A stretch of 12,154 nucleotides of DNA from Deltaproteobacteria bacterium (GCA_019314155.1 JAFCZV010000114.1:1-12154), one strand, 5' to 3'; counted from the stretch's first letter, positions 1-6,114 are shown. Notes: a model not told the origin generated them from the sequence alone. Numbers and translations: made by a program.

Positions 1-30
1 GATCCACATCATTTATTTGGAATAAAAATT

Positions 31-261
31 ATGGTGCATGTTACATTAAAACTATTTGCCACACTGAGTCGATTCACGCCTGATTCAGCAGACCGCTATC
101 CGATAGCGCCAGGAACTACGGTGAAACACCTCCTCGAGAAGCTCGGCGTCCCTGAAGATGATGTCAGGCTTATTTTTATAAACGGTATTAAGGGTAATCT
201 GACATCTACCTTAACAGACGGTGACCGCTTAGGGATTTTCCCTCCTGTGGGAGGAGGATGA
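31..261 (+). CDS. MoaD/ThiS-family ubiquitin-like sulfur carrier
   Basis: This 76-residue protein has the size and pattern of MoaD/ThiS beta-grasp sulfur carriers: an N-terminal strand (VTLKLFATLSRF), a helix around residues 30-38 (TTVKHLLEKLGV), the IFING strand near residue 50, and a C-terminal GDRLGIFPPVGGG. In this family the terminal Gly-Gly carboxylate is adenylated by an E1-like enzyme and then carries sulfur as a thiocarboxylate for molybdopterin, tungstopterin or thiazole synthesis. The E1-like gene follows at once, so the two probably work together in the cytoplasm. The ATG at 31 has only a weak upstream purine stretch (TGGAA). The gene begins almost at the window edge and is probably a distal member of an operon. 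Similar pairs sit behind aldehyde:ferredoxin oxidoreductase genes in sulfate reducers, so a tungsten or molybdenum cofactor role is inferred but not shown. ThiS is the alternative. Confidence 0.88.
   Translation: MVHVTLKLFATLSRFTPDSADRYPIAPGTTVKHLLEKLGVPEDDVRLIFINGIKGNLTSTLTDGDRLGIFPPVGGG
249..257 (+). promoter_or_regulatory. Shine-Dalgarno embedded in the C-terminal glycine codons of the MoaD-like gene
   Basis: The last sense codons of the upstream gene (GTG GGA GGA GGA) contain GGGAGGAGG. This lies 5 nt before a TTG at 263 and 8 nt before a second TTG at 266. The codons for the functionally essential C-terminal glycines therefore also serve as the ribosome-binding site of the partner E1 gene, which suggests translational coupling. 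The spacing slightly favours the TTG at 266. Confidence 0.7.
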
Positions 262-262
262 T

Positions 263-1123
263 TTGTTGAAAACTCAAATTATCGAAAAATTGAAAGAGAT
301 ATCCCGCCCGAAGAAATATCCTGACGATACGTATCATACCAGCATCTCTCTCGAGGATATTCCAAGCCTTGCAAAGTCATTCAAGGTTGACAGCCGAAAA
401 ATTGAAATTATCGCCCTTGAGGAGAGTATTGTGCCTGAACGCTATGCTCGAAATATGAAGACATTTTCTCCCGAGGACCAGGCGAACCTGTTGAAATCAC
501 AGGTCAGCATTGTGGGATTGGGAGGGCTGGGAGGGACGGTTTCTGAAATTCTGGCCCGTATGGGCATCGGCACCCTTAACCTGATAGACGGCGACCGTTT
601 TGAAGCCAGCAATCTAAATCGGCAGTTTTTAAGTACATATGAAATGATGGGAAAATACAAAACAGAAGCTGCCGTTAAGAGGATAAAAGAAATAAACGCG
701 TCGATTGCCGTTCGCAGACATGATGAATATCTGGATGATAAGAATTCAGACGAGCTTATCCGTCGATCAGATGTTATTGTCGACTGCCTCGATAATATAA
801 AAACCCGGTTTATTCTGGAAAACGCTTCAAAAAAAGCCGGATCTCCCCTGGTATCCGCCGCTGTCGCCGGTCTGTCCGGGCACATAACCACAATTTTCCC
901 CGAGGATCTAGGGTTGAAGTTGATATATGGTTCACCGAACGATCTCAAATCAAAGGGTGCTGAAGCCTCGCTGGGCTGCCTTTCATCGGCGGTTTCGGTT
1001 CTTGCCGCCCTTGAAACCGCAGAAGTTGTCAAAATAATTCTGAACAAAGGATCTCTATTAAGAAACAAGCTTCTGATCATCGATCTTTTGGACAATATTA
1101 CGGAAGTTTTGGATTTATTATAA
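263..1123 (+). CDS. ThiF/MoeB/HesA-family E1-like adenylyltransferase
   Basis: This 286-residue protein belongs to the E1-like superfamily that adenylates the C-terminal glycine of MoaD/ThiS-type carriers. The nucleotide-binding loop GLGGLGG is at residues 85-91, the DGDRFEASNLNRQ motif at 109-121 and the DCLDN motif at 174-178. Residues 1-80 form an N-terminal extension that ends in the YARN...SPEDQANLLKSQV lead-in seen in HesA/MoeB-like proteins. Only two cysteines are present (C175, C239), so the two CxxC pairs that bind structural zinc in E. coli MoeB are missing. It should act on the carrier encoded just upstream, and the genes are separated by 1 nt. The start is TTG at 263 or 266, because no in-frame ATG fits the strong ribosome site. 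It may be part of a tungsten or molybdenum cofactor operon; a dedicated thiazole role cannot be excluded. Confidence 0.85.
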   Translation: MLKTQIIEKLKEISRPKKYPDDTYHTSISLEDIPSLAKSFKVDSRKIEIIALEESIVPERYARNMKTFSPEDQANLLKSQVSIVGLGGLGGTVSEILARMGIGTLNLIDGDRFEASNLNRQFLSTYEMMGKYKTEAAVKRIKEINASIAVRRHDEYLDDKNSDELIRRSDVIVDCLDNIKTRFILENASKKAGSPLVSAAVAGLSGHITTIFPEDLGLKLIYGSPNDLKSKGAEASLGCLSSAVSVLAALETAEVVKIILNKGSLLRNKLLIIDLLDNITEVLDLL

Positions 1124-1127
1124 AAAC

Positions 1128-2309
1128 TCACCCAATTCTATCAAAATATTCCGCCCGACAATTATTTTCGATTTTAATGAGTTTTTTAAAAGGCTGGTTA
1201 AAATCTGTTGTGCCCGCTGTAAAAACTCCGTGGCCATAGACGATTACGCCGGGTTCACTCTTGATTGCTTCTGGAACGGTGTTGCAAAGGCTGTGTGGCC
1301 CTGAACCCACTTCACCGGAAACAATCGGAATACCGCGGACAGACCTGTCATGGGGGCATTTTAGATGGCACGCCCCGCGGGATTTGCAGTTTTCAATGTC
1401 GCAGTCCATGGAAAGTATGACTGAAAATTTGGGATGCCCGTGAAGGATGGCGCGATATCCTGTCGTTCGCACAATTTTCAGGTGGGCCGGAAGTTCGCTG
1501 GAAGCGGTAATGGGAACGCAAGACAAGCCGTCCAGGGGACAAGGATCTATACATCCTCCCAGTTCGTCCAGACTGCTTCCGGTTTGGCTGATATAAAGTG
1601 TCTGGCCGTGGCAAAACGAAATGTTGCCGAAATATGAATCGACCAAACGGTGCTCGACGGTCAGCCTGCCCGCTTCCTGAATCGCTTCGTAAACGCTGTC
1701 TGCCGAGTTAAACGGTCCCTTCATCAGTGAGCCGTGAAACGAGGCCGGCGAATCAAGCCGCTTTACGATGCCATCAAACAGGTTGCGTTTCCGTTCATCA
1801 ATATTTCCCCTTTTTGCATCCCAAAGGAAATCGGAAAAAAATTTGATAAAACATGCAAAACATACTGAGGCGTACGTGACATATGCCTGCTCCATACCCA
1901 CCATGCCGCAAGTAATAATACCCCTGCCCGGTATGATGATGCTTTTACGCTTTTTCAAGATCGAAGTAATTTCATCCGGCAAAAACTGGAATGAAACCGG
2001 AAGATCATGGAGAAACATTCCGGTTTCACAATCCTGGGGCGTGATGATCCCATTGGATGTCTCCGCCAGGTAATCGATTATGCTGCGGTAGGGCTCGGCA
2101 GGTTGAGAAAAAATAAGGGAATTAATGTTCAGCCGTTCAAATATCGTTTCAAACACGGCGAAATCCGTGTCCGTTCGGTTCCATTCAAGGTTAGCATCTA
2201 AACACCCCAGTAAACACCCCAGTAACGGTGCTCCGGCTTCGGCCAGGCCATTTTTTATGAGCTTGTCTTCGTATGTGCGAAGAATTTGATTCATGGATTT
2301 ACAGGTCAC
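1128..2309 (-). CDS. Class II aldolase/adducin-family protein with duplicated fold and Cys-rich insert
   Basis: The protein has 393 residues. Residues about 205-385 form a complete class II aldolase/adducin domain: LVDSYFGNIS near 222-231, the zinc-ligand motif HGH at 290-292, GEVGSG at 332-337 and the third zinc histidine in YGHG at 358-361. These enzymes cleave or epimerise sugar phosphates with a divalent metal. Residues about 110-165 (IIPGRGIITCG...AYVTYASV) resemble the end of the same fold without the metal histidines, so the N-terminal half looks like a degenerate second copy. Four cysteines at 303, 308, 314 and 318, just after the HGH motif, are not part of the classical fold and could bind a metal or Fe-S cluster. 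The start is GTG at 2309 or ATG five codons in; an AGGAG lies right at the GTG and 14 nt from the ATG. The gene converges on the E1-like gene with a 4-nt gap. Substrate is unknown. Confidence 0.8.
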   Translation of the reverse strand: MTCKSMNQILRTYEDKLIKNGLAEAGAPLLGCLLGCLDANLEWNRTDTDFAVFETIFERLNINSLIFSQPAEPYRSIIDYLAETSNGIITPQDCETGMFLHDLPVSFQFLPDEITSILKKRKSIIIPGRGIITCGMVGMEQAYVTYASVCFACFIKFFSDFLWDAKRGNIDERKRNLFDGIVKRLDSPASFHGSLMKGPFNSADSVYEAIQEAGRLTVEHRLVDSYFGNISFCHGQTLYISQTGSSLDELGGCIDPCPLDGLSCVPITASSELPAHLKIVRTTGYRAILHGHPKFSVILSMDCDIENCKSRGACHLKCPHDRSVRGIPIVSGEVGSGPHSLCNTVPEAIKSEPGVIVYGHGVFTAGTTDFNQPFKKLIKIENNCRAEYFDRIG

Positions 2310-2861
2310 TCCTGGGGATTATCAAAGGCTCCAGACCCGGCTGCAATCACAATAGTTTTAACAAGGGCATCGATGGATCTGATTTATGAACCGTTTAACG
2401 CCTCTTTTTCTTGCAACGATTTTAAGTAAACAGTGCCCGAGAGTCAAGGCGGAAAGAGACAACGTTATATTGACCTTGACATGTGTCCCTTTTAAACTTA
2501 ACTTTCGATCCTATTGTATAATTCATGTACTTTGTTTAGATGCTCTTTTGTACGTGTTCAGGGGGTGCGCTTTCCCATGTAACGATACCTGCCCGCTCGT
2601 GCCCCAGGCCGCCTCGCCTTGCCCGTCCGCCATGGGCTTCGCCTCAAGCGAATGCCGGGCGGGCTTGGCTGGCGGGCGAGCTTGCATGGCAGGCGGGTTG
2701 GCGGGGTGGCTTCGTTATTTCAATGAGTTAGCAGTGGGGGAGACCGCGGCTGTAAAACATGCACACGATTACGTGGAGAGTCGTCTTTAATTCCATCTAT
2801 TTTTTAGCCGTATGATAAATCAAAAAATTCCATCGGAACAAATGGGATTAGGAGAGGAAAC
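2310..2861. other. Intergenic region without a convincing gene
   Basis: Open frames here (for example 2386-2790 on the plus strand) have low-complexity Cys/Pro/Gly/Ala composition that follows the GC-rich repeat, and no recognisable motif. A TATAAT at 2517-2522 and a TTGACA at 2476-2481 occur on the plus strand but not at mutually correct spacing. A GC-rich palindromic segment occupies the middle and is listed separately. The last 70 bp are AT-rich; a possible -10 (TATGAT, 2811-2816) precedes the small gene at 2862 but lacks a clear -35. AATTCCATC occurs twice (2789-2797 and 2827-2835). Confidence 0.5.
2594..2681. repeat. GC-rich imperfect palindrome (candidate dispersed element)
   Basis: This segment is strikingly GC-rich within an AT-rich intergenic region. 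A clear hairpin lies at 2621-2664: GCCCGTCC (2621-2628) pairs with GGGCGGGC (2657-2664) through one G-T wobble, GGC pairs with GCC, and TTCGC (2638-2642) pairs with GCGAA (2648-2652) around a CTCAA loop. Outer arms containing GCTCG and CGAGC (ending near 2681) extend the imperfect symmetry. The shape and base composition suggest a REP-like or miniature mobile element. Only one copy lies in the window, so its repetitive nature is inferred. Confidence 0.5.
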
Positions 2862-3029
2862 ATGAACGAAATATTTTTGTTATTGATAATTGTGGGGGGG
2901 TGGTATCTGTTGCAGGCGCATATCCTGCCCAAATTAGGTATTTCCACCTGAGTCCGAAATTCTTGTCAGGTGACAAGCAAAAAAGGCCATGCCGAAGGGC
3001 AGACACCCCAAAAAAAGGATAAGGATTAA
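2862..3029 (+). CDS. Candidate small membrane selenoprotein (in-frame UGA at 2949-2951)
   Basis: The ATG at 2862 follows a good ribosome site (TAGGAGAGGAAAC). Conventional reading gives 29 residues: one hydrophobic segment (residues 4-18, including IFLLLIIVGGWYLL) and an amphipathic ILPKLGIST, then UGA. Reading the UGA as selenocysteine gives 55 residues, continuing VRNSCQV and a Lys-rich tail to TAA at 3027-3029. The tail has several Lys and Arg residues and one Cys (C35), giving a U30-x4-C35 pair. This fits a single-pass membrane protein with a basic cytoplasmic redox tail. A perfect 6-bp hairpin with loop AGGU starts 10 nt after the UGA. The gene ends 9 nt before the stop of the convergent gene at 3039, so the extended frame fills the space exactly. 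I cannot name a family. The alternative is a 29-residue hydrophobic peptide followed by a DNA operator or a chance palindrome. A run of seven G at 2894-2900 makes the frame sensitive to sequencing error. Confidence 0.6.
2962..2977 (+). promoter_or_regulatory. SECIS-like hairpin downstream of UGA
   Basis: CTTGTC (2962-2967) pairs perfectly with GACAAG (2972-2977) around the 4-nt loop AGGT. The loop begins 16 nt after the UGA. In E. coli fdhF the SelB-binding hairpin carries an AGGUCU apical loop 17 nt after its UGA, and bacterial SECIS elements generally need a guanine near the start of a small apical loop at about this distance. The stem also forms a DNA palindrome (TTGTCA-GG-TGACAA), so an operator is a rival reading. 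It is not a good terminator: no T-run follows on either strand. Confidence 0.55.
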
Positions 3030-3038
3030 AAATAATAT

Positions 3039-3947
3039 CTACGAACTCGTTACCTTGATGTCCAGTCGGTAATCTCCCTGTCTGGGTCCGGAATCGATTT
3101 TAATCTTTTCAGCGATGATCCCTTTACCTTTAAATATGGCGATAGTGGTATTAAACTGTAATTTTTTTAGTATTTTACCAACCTTAAAATTGTCCAGCAA
3201 TTCTTCTTTGTGGCCTGCAACAAACAGCGTGATAACGTTTCCCGTCTGGAAACTGACATCCAGAACAAATGTCCCCCCCTTTAAGGGTCCGTCATCAAAA
3301 GTGATGATCATGGAGCAGATATCGGGGAACTCTCCATCGGTTATTTCAAGTTCATCAACATGTTCAGGATCCCTTAATTGAAGTGAAACATTTTCCTTCA
3401 GGTTGTCAAAGCGAAAAACTTCAAGAAACAGGCGTATGGTGATCAGTTGATTTGGAGAAAAAAGGTTGCTTGACTGCCATTTCTGAAATTGAGAATACGC
3501 ATCTTCTATTGAAGATCGAGCCATATGGCATCGCAAAATATTTTTAGCGGCCTTCATTCGGAGGTGAGGTGTCTTTAACAGCTCATTTAACTCTTCTAAA
3601 GACCTCTCGAACTGCCCGAACTTGGCCAGGGTAAGTGCGCCTTCGAGAACTTCTGGTCCTTTGCTTTTGTCTTTGGCCTCTGTGAACAGGTTTTTAATAA
3701 TATCCTGCTGCTCCCTGGACACTTCAGGCAATATCGGCTGCTTTTCTATTTTTTTAAGATTATTTTTTACTGAGTTGATTTTCTTTGAAATAATATCTGC
3801 CAATTTTTGACCGCCCTGAATCAGCTCAGATCCCTGTAACAATGCGAGAGCATCTTCATATTTCCCCGTTGCCTCGGATAATAACCCCTGAGATCGATAA
3901 AGTTCTGCAGTTTGTATCAATTTTTTCAGCTGTATTTTAATATCCAC
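3039..3947 (-). CDS. TPR-like protein with C-terminal beta-rich domain
   Basis: This 302-residue protein has no signal peptide. Residues 9-37 (AELYRSQGLLSEATGKYEDAL within this span) match the tetratricopeptide pattern. A Lys-rich stretch, possibly coiled coil, follows at 52-95, and further helical-hairpin repeats lie at about 100-180. Residues about 198-302 are predicted beta-rich (CSMIITFDDG, GGTFVLDVSF) and could be a divergent PilZ-type domain, but I see neither RxxxR nor DxSxxG. The start is GTG at 3945-3947, preceded by GGGA 8 nt upstream. It lies 17 nt downstream of the zinc-ribbon/PilZ gene and is almost certainly co-transcribed with it, so a shared signalling or scaffold role is likely. 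The specific function is unknown. Confidence 0.7.
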   Translation of the reverse strand: MDIKIQLKKLIQTAELYRSQGLLSEATGKYEDALALLQGSELIQGGQKLADIISKKINSVKNNLKKIEKQPILPEVSREQQDIIKNLFTEAKDKSKGPEVLEGALTLAKFGQFERSLEELNELLKTPHLRMKAAKNILRCHMARSSIEDAYSQFQKWQSSNLFSPNQLITIRLFLEVFRFDNLKENVSLQLRDPEHVDELEITDGEFPDICSMIITFDDGPLKGGTFVLDVSFQTGNVITLFVAGHKEELLDNFKVGKILKKLQFNTTIAIFKGKGIIAEKIKIDSGPRQGDYRLDIKVTSS

Positions 3948-3964
3948 AATTTTATCCCGAACTG

Positions 3965-4444
3965 TTATTTGAACATGTAAATCCCAAGGGCTCTGTCATA
4001 AAGATCTACAGAGGAAAACTCAGCCCCGATATAAGGACCACGAATATTTCTAATAATCGCCTCTTTCCTGATTAAAGATCTCGATTCGTCGTCTAGATGA
4101 AATTCAACGAACAGTGTGTCATCAATTTTAAATTTTTCTATTTCATTCTCATCAAGTTTTAAGCCCAATCCTGCGCGCGTGATTTCTTTTATGGTCATCG
4201 AACCTTTCGACAATTGTCGCCCGGAAATAAAATGCGTATAGGCGCCCGGAACATCGACTATTTTTCTGTATCTGTTTCTTCTTTCTAAAAGTACATTATA
4301 CACATATCCACACTCACACGGGTGTTTTAATTTTACCTCCTCATGGGTATGCACGTGTTCGGCTACATCTACTGTCTTGGATTTCTCACATTTAGGGCAA
4401 ATAATTATTGCCTTATTGTCTGTGTAAATAAAAACTTTATCCAT
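3965..4444 (-). CDS. Zinc-ribbon plus PilZ domain protein
   Basis: The protein is 159 residues from the ATG at 4444. Residues 16-45 hold CPKC and CEC, a probable zinc ribbon (C16, C19, C43, C45). Residues about 53-150 form a PilZ domain: RRNRYR at 55-60 supplies the RxxxR cyclic-di-GMP motif (R56, R60), and EITRAG at 87-92 sits at the (D/N)xSxxG position with conservative changes. YIGAEF at 138-143 matches the domain's closing strand. PilZ domains bind cyclic-di-GMP and control motility, exopolysaccharide or secretion. The frame stays open upstream to 4771, but those 109 codons contain no recognisable domain, and AAGGA lies 11 nt before the 4444 ATG, so the shorter start is chosen. It heads a two-gene operon with the TPR-like gene. 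Whether ligand binding survives the Asp-to-Glu and Ser-to-Thr changes is uncertain. Confidence 0.8.
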   Translation of the reverse strand: MDKVFIYTDNKAIIICPKCEKSKTVDVAEHVHTHEEVKLKHPCECGYVYNVLLERRNRYRKIVDVPGAYTHFISGRQLSKGSMTIKEITRAGLGLKLDENEIEKFKIDDTLFVEFHLDDESRSLIRKEAIIRNIRGPYIGAEFSSVDLYDRALGIYMFK

Positions 4445-4760
4445 CGTATTGACAGTCCTTATATGACGGTTTCGTAAAAAGTCATTTGTGAGCGACATCG
4501 AACAGGTTTGTACTAAAGCATCTGACAAGTTGTCATAATAATATATCATATCACATGGGGTCATTGCAAGATGTCTTGCATTTTCCAACAGGGTGAACGC
4601 ATTTGATTTCGGTACAGCGAAGCGACGGCGTGTTTCTCTTGGAAACCGACTGGCTGTTTGAAGGGCTTTAGCACGCGTTAGACCGAGCCGAATGAAATAA
4701 TGATTTTTTTTATTAAATAGCATCCTTACTGATATCACAATATATTGTGGTATATTTTCC
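4445..4760. repeat. Intergenic repeat-like segment with small palindromes
   Basis: This stretch lies between the PilZ gene and the plus-strand promoter. It carries TGCAAGA-TG-TCTTGCA (4565-4580), a 7-bp inverted repeat, and GTTTC-TCTTG-GAAAC (4632-4646), plus TGAC...GTCA flanking a TCGTAAAAA motif near 4463-4483. The minus-strand frame through it is open but translates into Arg-rich sequence without domain features. Its texture resembles a dispersed non-coding repeat, but no second copy is present here, so this is only an inference. Confidence 0.3.
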
Positions 4761-4789
4761 TTGACACACAAGATATTTTTCTATATACT
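4761..4789 (+). promoter_or_regulatory. Sigma70-type promoter (TTGACA-17-TATACT)
   Basis: A perfect -35 TTGACA (4761-4766) and a -10 TATACT (4784-4789, five of six consensus) are separated by exactly 17 nt in AT-rich DNA. The predicted start near 4796 gives a leader of about 55 nt before the 50-residue Cys-rich gene at 4851. It is the best promoter in the window and supports expression of the small genes downstream. Confidence 0.75.
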
Positions 4790-4850
4790 ATCCTAAAATT
4801 TGTTCCGAAATATCAACTGTTTGAAACAACAAATAAAAAGGAAGGTATGA

Positions 4851-5003
4851 ATGGGCGAATCTCTAATAAAATGCCCTAAAGACCCGAAAATTCAATATTA
4901 TCGTGAGGTTTGCACGGAAATTTTTCGGAAAGGGAACCTGCGCAAGTGGTGTAAGCACTGTGAAGTCTTTCATGATCAGAAGAAGTCTGTTGGTGATGCA
5001 TAA
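4851..5003 (+). CDS. Small four-cysteine protein (50 aa), probable zinc-binding
   Basis: The ATG at 4851 is preceded 5 nt upstream by GGAAGG and lies about 55 nt behind a near-consensus promoter. The 50-residue product has four cysteines, C8, C21, C34 and C37 (KCPKDP, VCTEIF, WCKHC), and many Lys, Arg and aromatic residues. There is no membrane segment or signal peptide. The CKHC pair and spaced single cysteines suggest a zinc ribbon or knuckle, possibly binding nucleic acid or protein. I do not recognise the family. Good initiation signals and the cysteine pattern argue for a real gene. A second small Cys-rich gene follows 114 nt downstream, so the two may share the transcript. Confidence 0.7.
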   Translation: MGESLIKCPKDPKIQYYREVCTEIFRKGNLRKWCKHCEVFHDQKKSVGDA

Positions 5004-5117
5004 TATATCCATTTATTAAAATCGTTTAAAGTTTGTCGGAAAGGTTGGAAGGTGATGTATCGTTGATTTATAAAAGTGGTTTTTCATTTTAATATTGGCA
5101 TTATAGAGGAGGCCATT

Positions 5118-5303
5118 ATGATTTCTTCTCCATGTGCAGATTGTATTAAGAAAAATCAACCTAAAGAGACGTGTGTAAAGGATTGTGAAATATTAGAGGC
5201 GATACAACTTTATCAGGTGTCATTTGATAATAGTTATGCTATACATGCCATAGATTATACTGAAGAAGGAAGATTTTTTTTAAACAGCAAAGATATTGTT
5301 TAA
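5118..5303 (+). CDS. Small four-cysteine protein (61 aa), probable zinc-binding
   Basis: The start is ATG at 5118, preceded 5 nt upstream by AGAGGAGG; an upstream in-frame GTG at 5076 has no ribosome site. The 61-residue product has C6-x2-C9-x9-C19-x3-C23 in its first 23 residues (SPCADCIKKNQ, KETCVKDC), followed by a short helix (EILEAIQLYQ) and a polar tail. The pattern suggests a small zinc finger, and a metal role is inferred from cysteine spacing only. No family is recognised. It lies between another small Cys-rich gene and the CBS-ACT gene, all on the plus strand with gaps of about 110 nt, so they could form a loose transcription unit. Confidence 0.7.
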   Translation: MISSPCADCIKKNQPKETCVKDCEILEAIQLYQVSFDNSYAIHAIDYTEEGRFFLNSKDIV

Positions 5304-5414
5304 ATTGATTTTTCTCTTCCGCTTAAGGTTAAATCATATCTAAATTGATCGCTCAACTTAGATTATACCTATTTTTTCGCTCAGTCGTCTTCATCATACA
5401 AAGGAGGTATTCCA

Positions 5415-6089
5415 ATGTACGTGGGCCGAATTATGAATACATACCTTATGACCGTTCCCCCTGATACGAGTTTGCAAAAAGCAAAGGAGATTATTGACGA
5501 AAAGCGGATCAACCACCTTCTGGTGGTTGATAAAACTGGAAATTTGATCGGAATTGTATCGGACAGGGATGTTAAACAGAGTTCAGCATCTCCGGCCACT
5601 TCACTCAGCGTCCATGAATTGAATTACCTGTTAACGCAACTTACCGTTGAACCGATAATGGCCAAAAAGATTATTACCATATCACCCGGCACAACCATTG
5701 AACGTGCGGCTTTAATTATGCAGAAAAACAGAATCAATGCGTTACCGGTAATCGAAGATGAAAAACTTGTAGGGATTATTACGAGTACCGATGTCATGAG
5801 AGTTCTGCTTCGTGCCATCGGATTCGGCGAGGGAAGTGCCCGGTTTGCCGTCCTGGTTGAAGATCGCGTCGGGATCATCGCCGAAGTATCGAGAATCCTA
5901 AAAGATCAGCAAATCAGTATCCGCAGCCTTGTTACCTGGCCGGAGAAAGATTACTCCGGCATTTATCAGCTGGTTATGCGGGTGGCCTCAACAGATAAAG
6001 ATGATGCGGTTTCGGCGTTAAGCAACCAAGGATTCAAAGTGCTGACGGAATATGTCCATGACCTGACACCGTATCTGCCAGATGCATAA
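5415..6089 (+). CDS. CBS-CBS-ACT domain protein (AcuB-like)
   Basis: This 224-residue cytoplasmic regulatory protein has a CBS pair and a C-terminal ACT domain. CBS1 spans residues 1-55, closing with GIVSDRD (46-52). CBS2 spans about 78-133, closing with GIITSTD (120-126). The ACT domain spans about 143-212 (FAVLVEDRVGIIAEVSRIL at its start). CBS pairs bind adenosine nucleotides and ACT domains bind amino acids, so it probably senses both; the layout and length match AcuB-type proteins of acetoin utilisation loci, though no acetoin genes are visible here. AAGGAGGT lies 6 nt before the ATG, a very strong ribosome site. It converges with the ligase-aminomutase-M20 operon. Partner and target are unknown. 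Confidence 0.88.
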   Translation: MYVGRIMNTYLMTVPPDTSLQKAKEIIDEKRINHLLVVDKTGNLIGIVSDRDVKQSSASPATSLSVHELNYLLTQLTVEPIMAKKIITISPGTTIERAALIMQKNRINALPVIEDEKLVGIITSTDVMRVLLRAIGFGEGSARFAVLVEDRVGIIAEVSRILKDQQISIRSLVTWPEKDYSGIYQLVMRVASTDKDDAVSALSNQGFKVLTEYVHDLTPYLPDA

Positions 6090-6114
6090 AATTTATCGCT
6101 TTTCAAAAGAACTC

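Noticed and set aside
442..1131. Long minus-strand open frame opposite the E1-like gene
   Set aside because: It is the antisense shadow of a clear E1-like coding sequence and has no motif of its own.
2476..2522. TTGACA and TATAAT as one promoter upstream of the small selenoprotein candidate
   Set aside because: The hexamers are about 35 nt apart, far beyond the 16-18 nt needed; neither has a good partner at proper spacing.
2386..2790. 134-codon plus-strand open frame through the GC-rich palindrome
   Set aside because: No ribosome site, composition dictated by the repeat (Cys, Pro, Ala, Gly), and no recognisable motif; a second overlapping frame at 2540-2731 looks the same.
2981..3010. Minus-strand terminator for the TPR-like gene (TGCC-CTTC-GGCA followed by a T-run)
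   Set aside because: The stem is only 4 bp and five bases (TGGCC) separate it from the T-run; possible but too weak to list, and it overlaps the candidate selenoprotein tail.
4445..4771. N-terminal 109-residue extension of the zinc-ribbon PilZ protein
   Set aside because: No family features, lies over inverted repeats and overlaps the -35 of the plus-strand promoter; the ATG at 4444 has a ribosome-like AAGGA upstream.
5340..5377. Imperfect hairpin CTAA-a-TTGA/TCAA-c-TTAG followed by a T-run, as a terminator of the small Cys-rich gene
   Set aside because: The stem is AT-rich with a mismatch and the T-run begins about 10 nt after the stem, so it does not fit an intrinsic terminator well.
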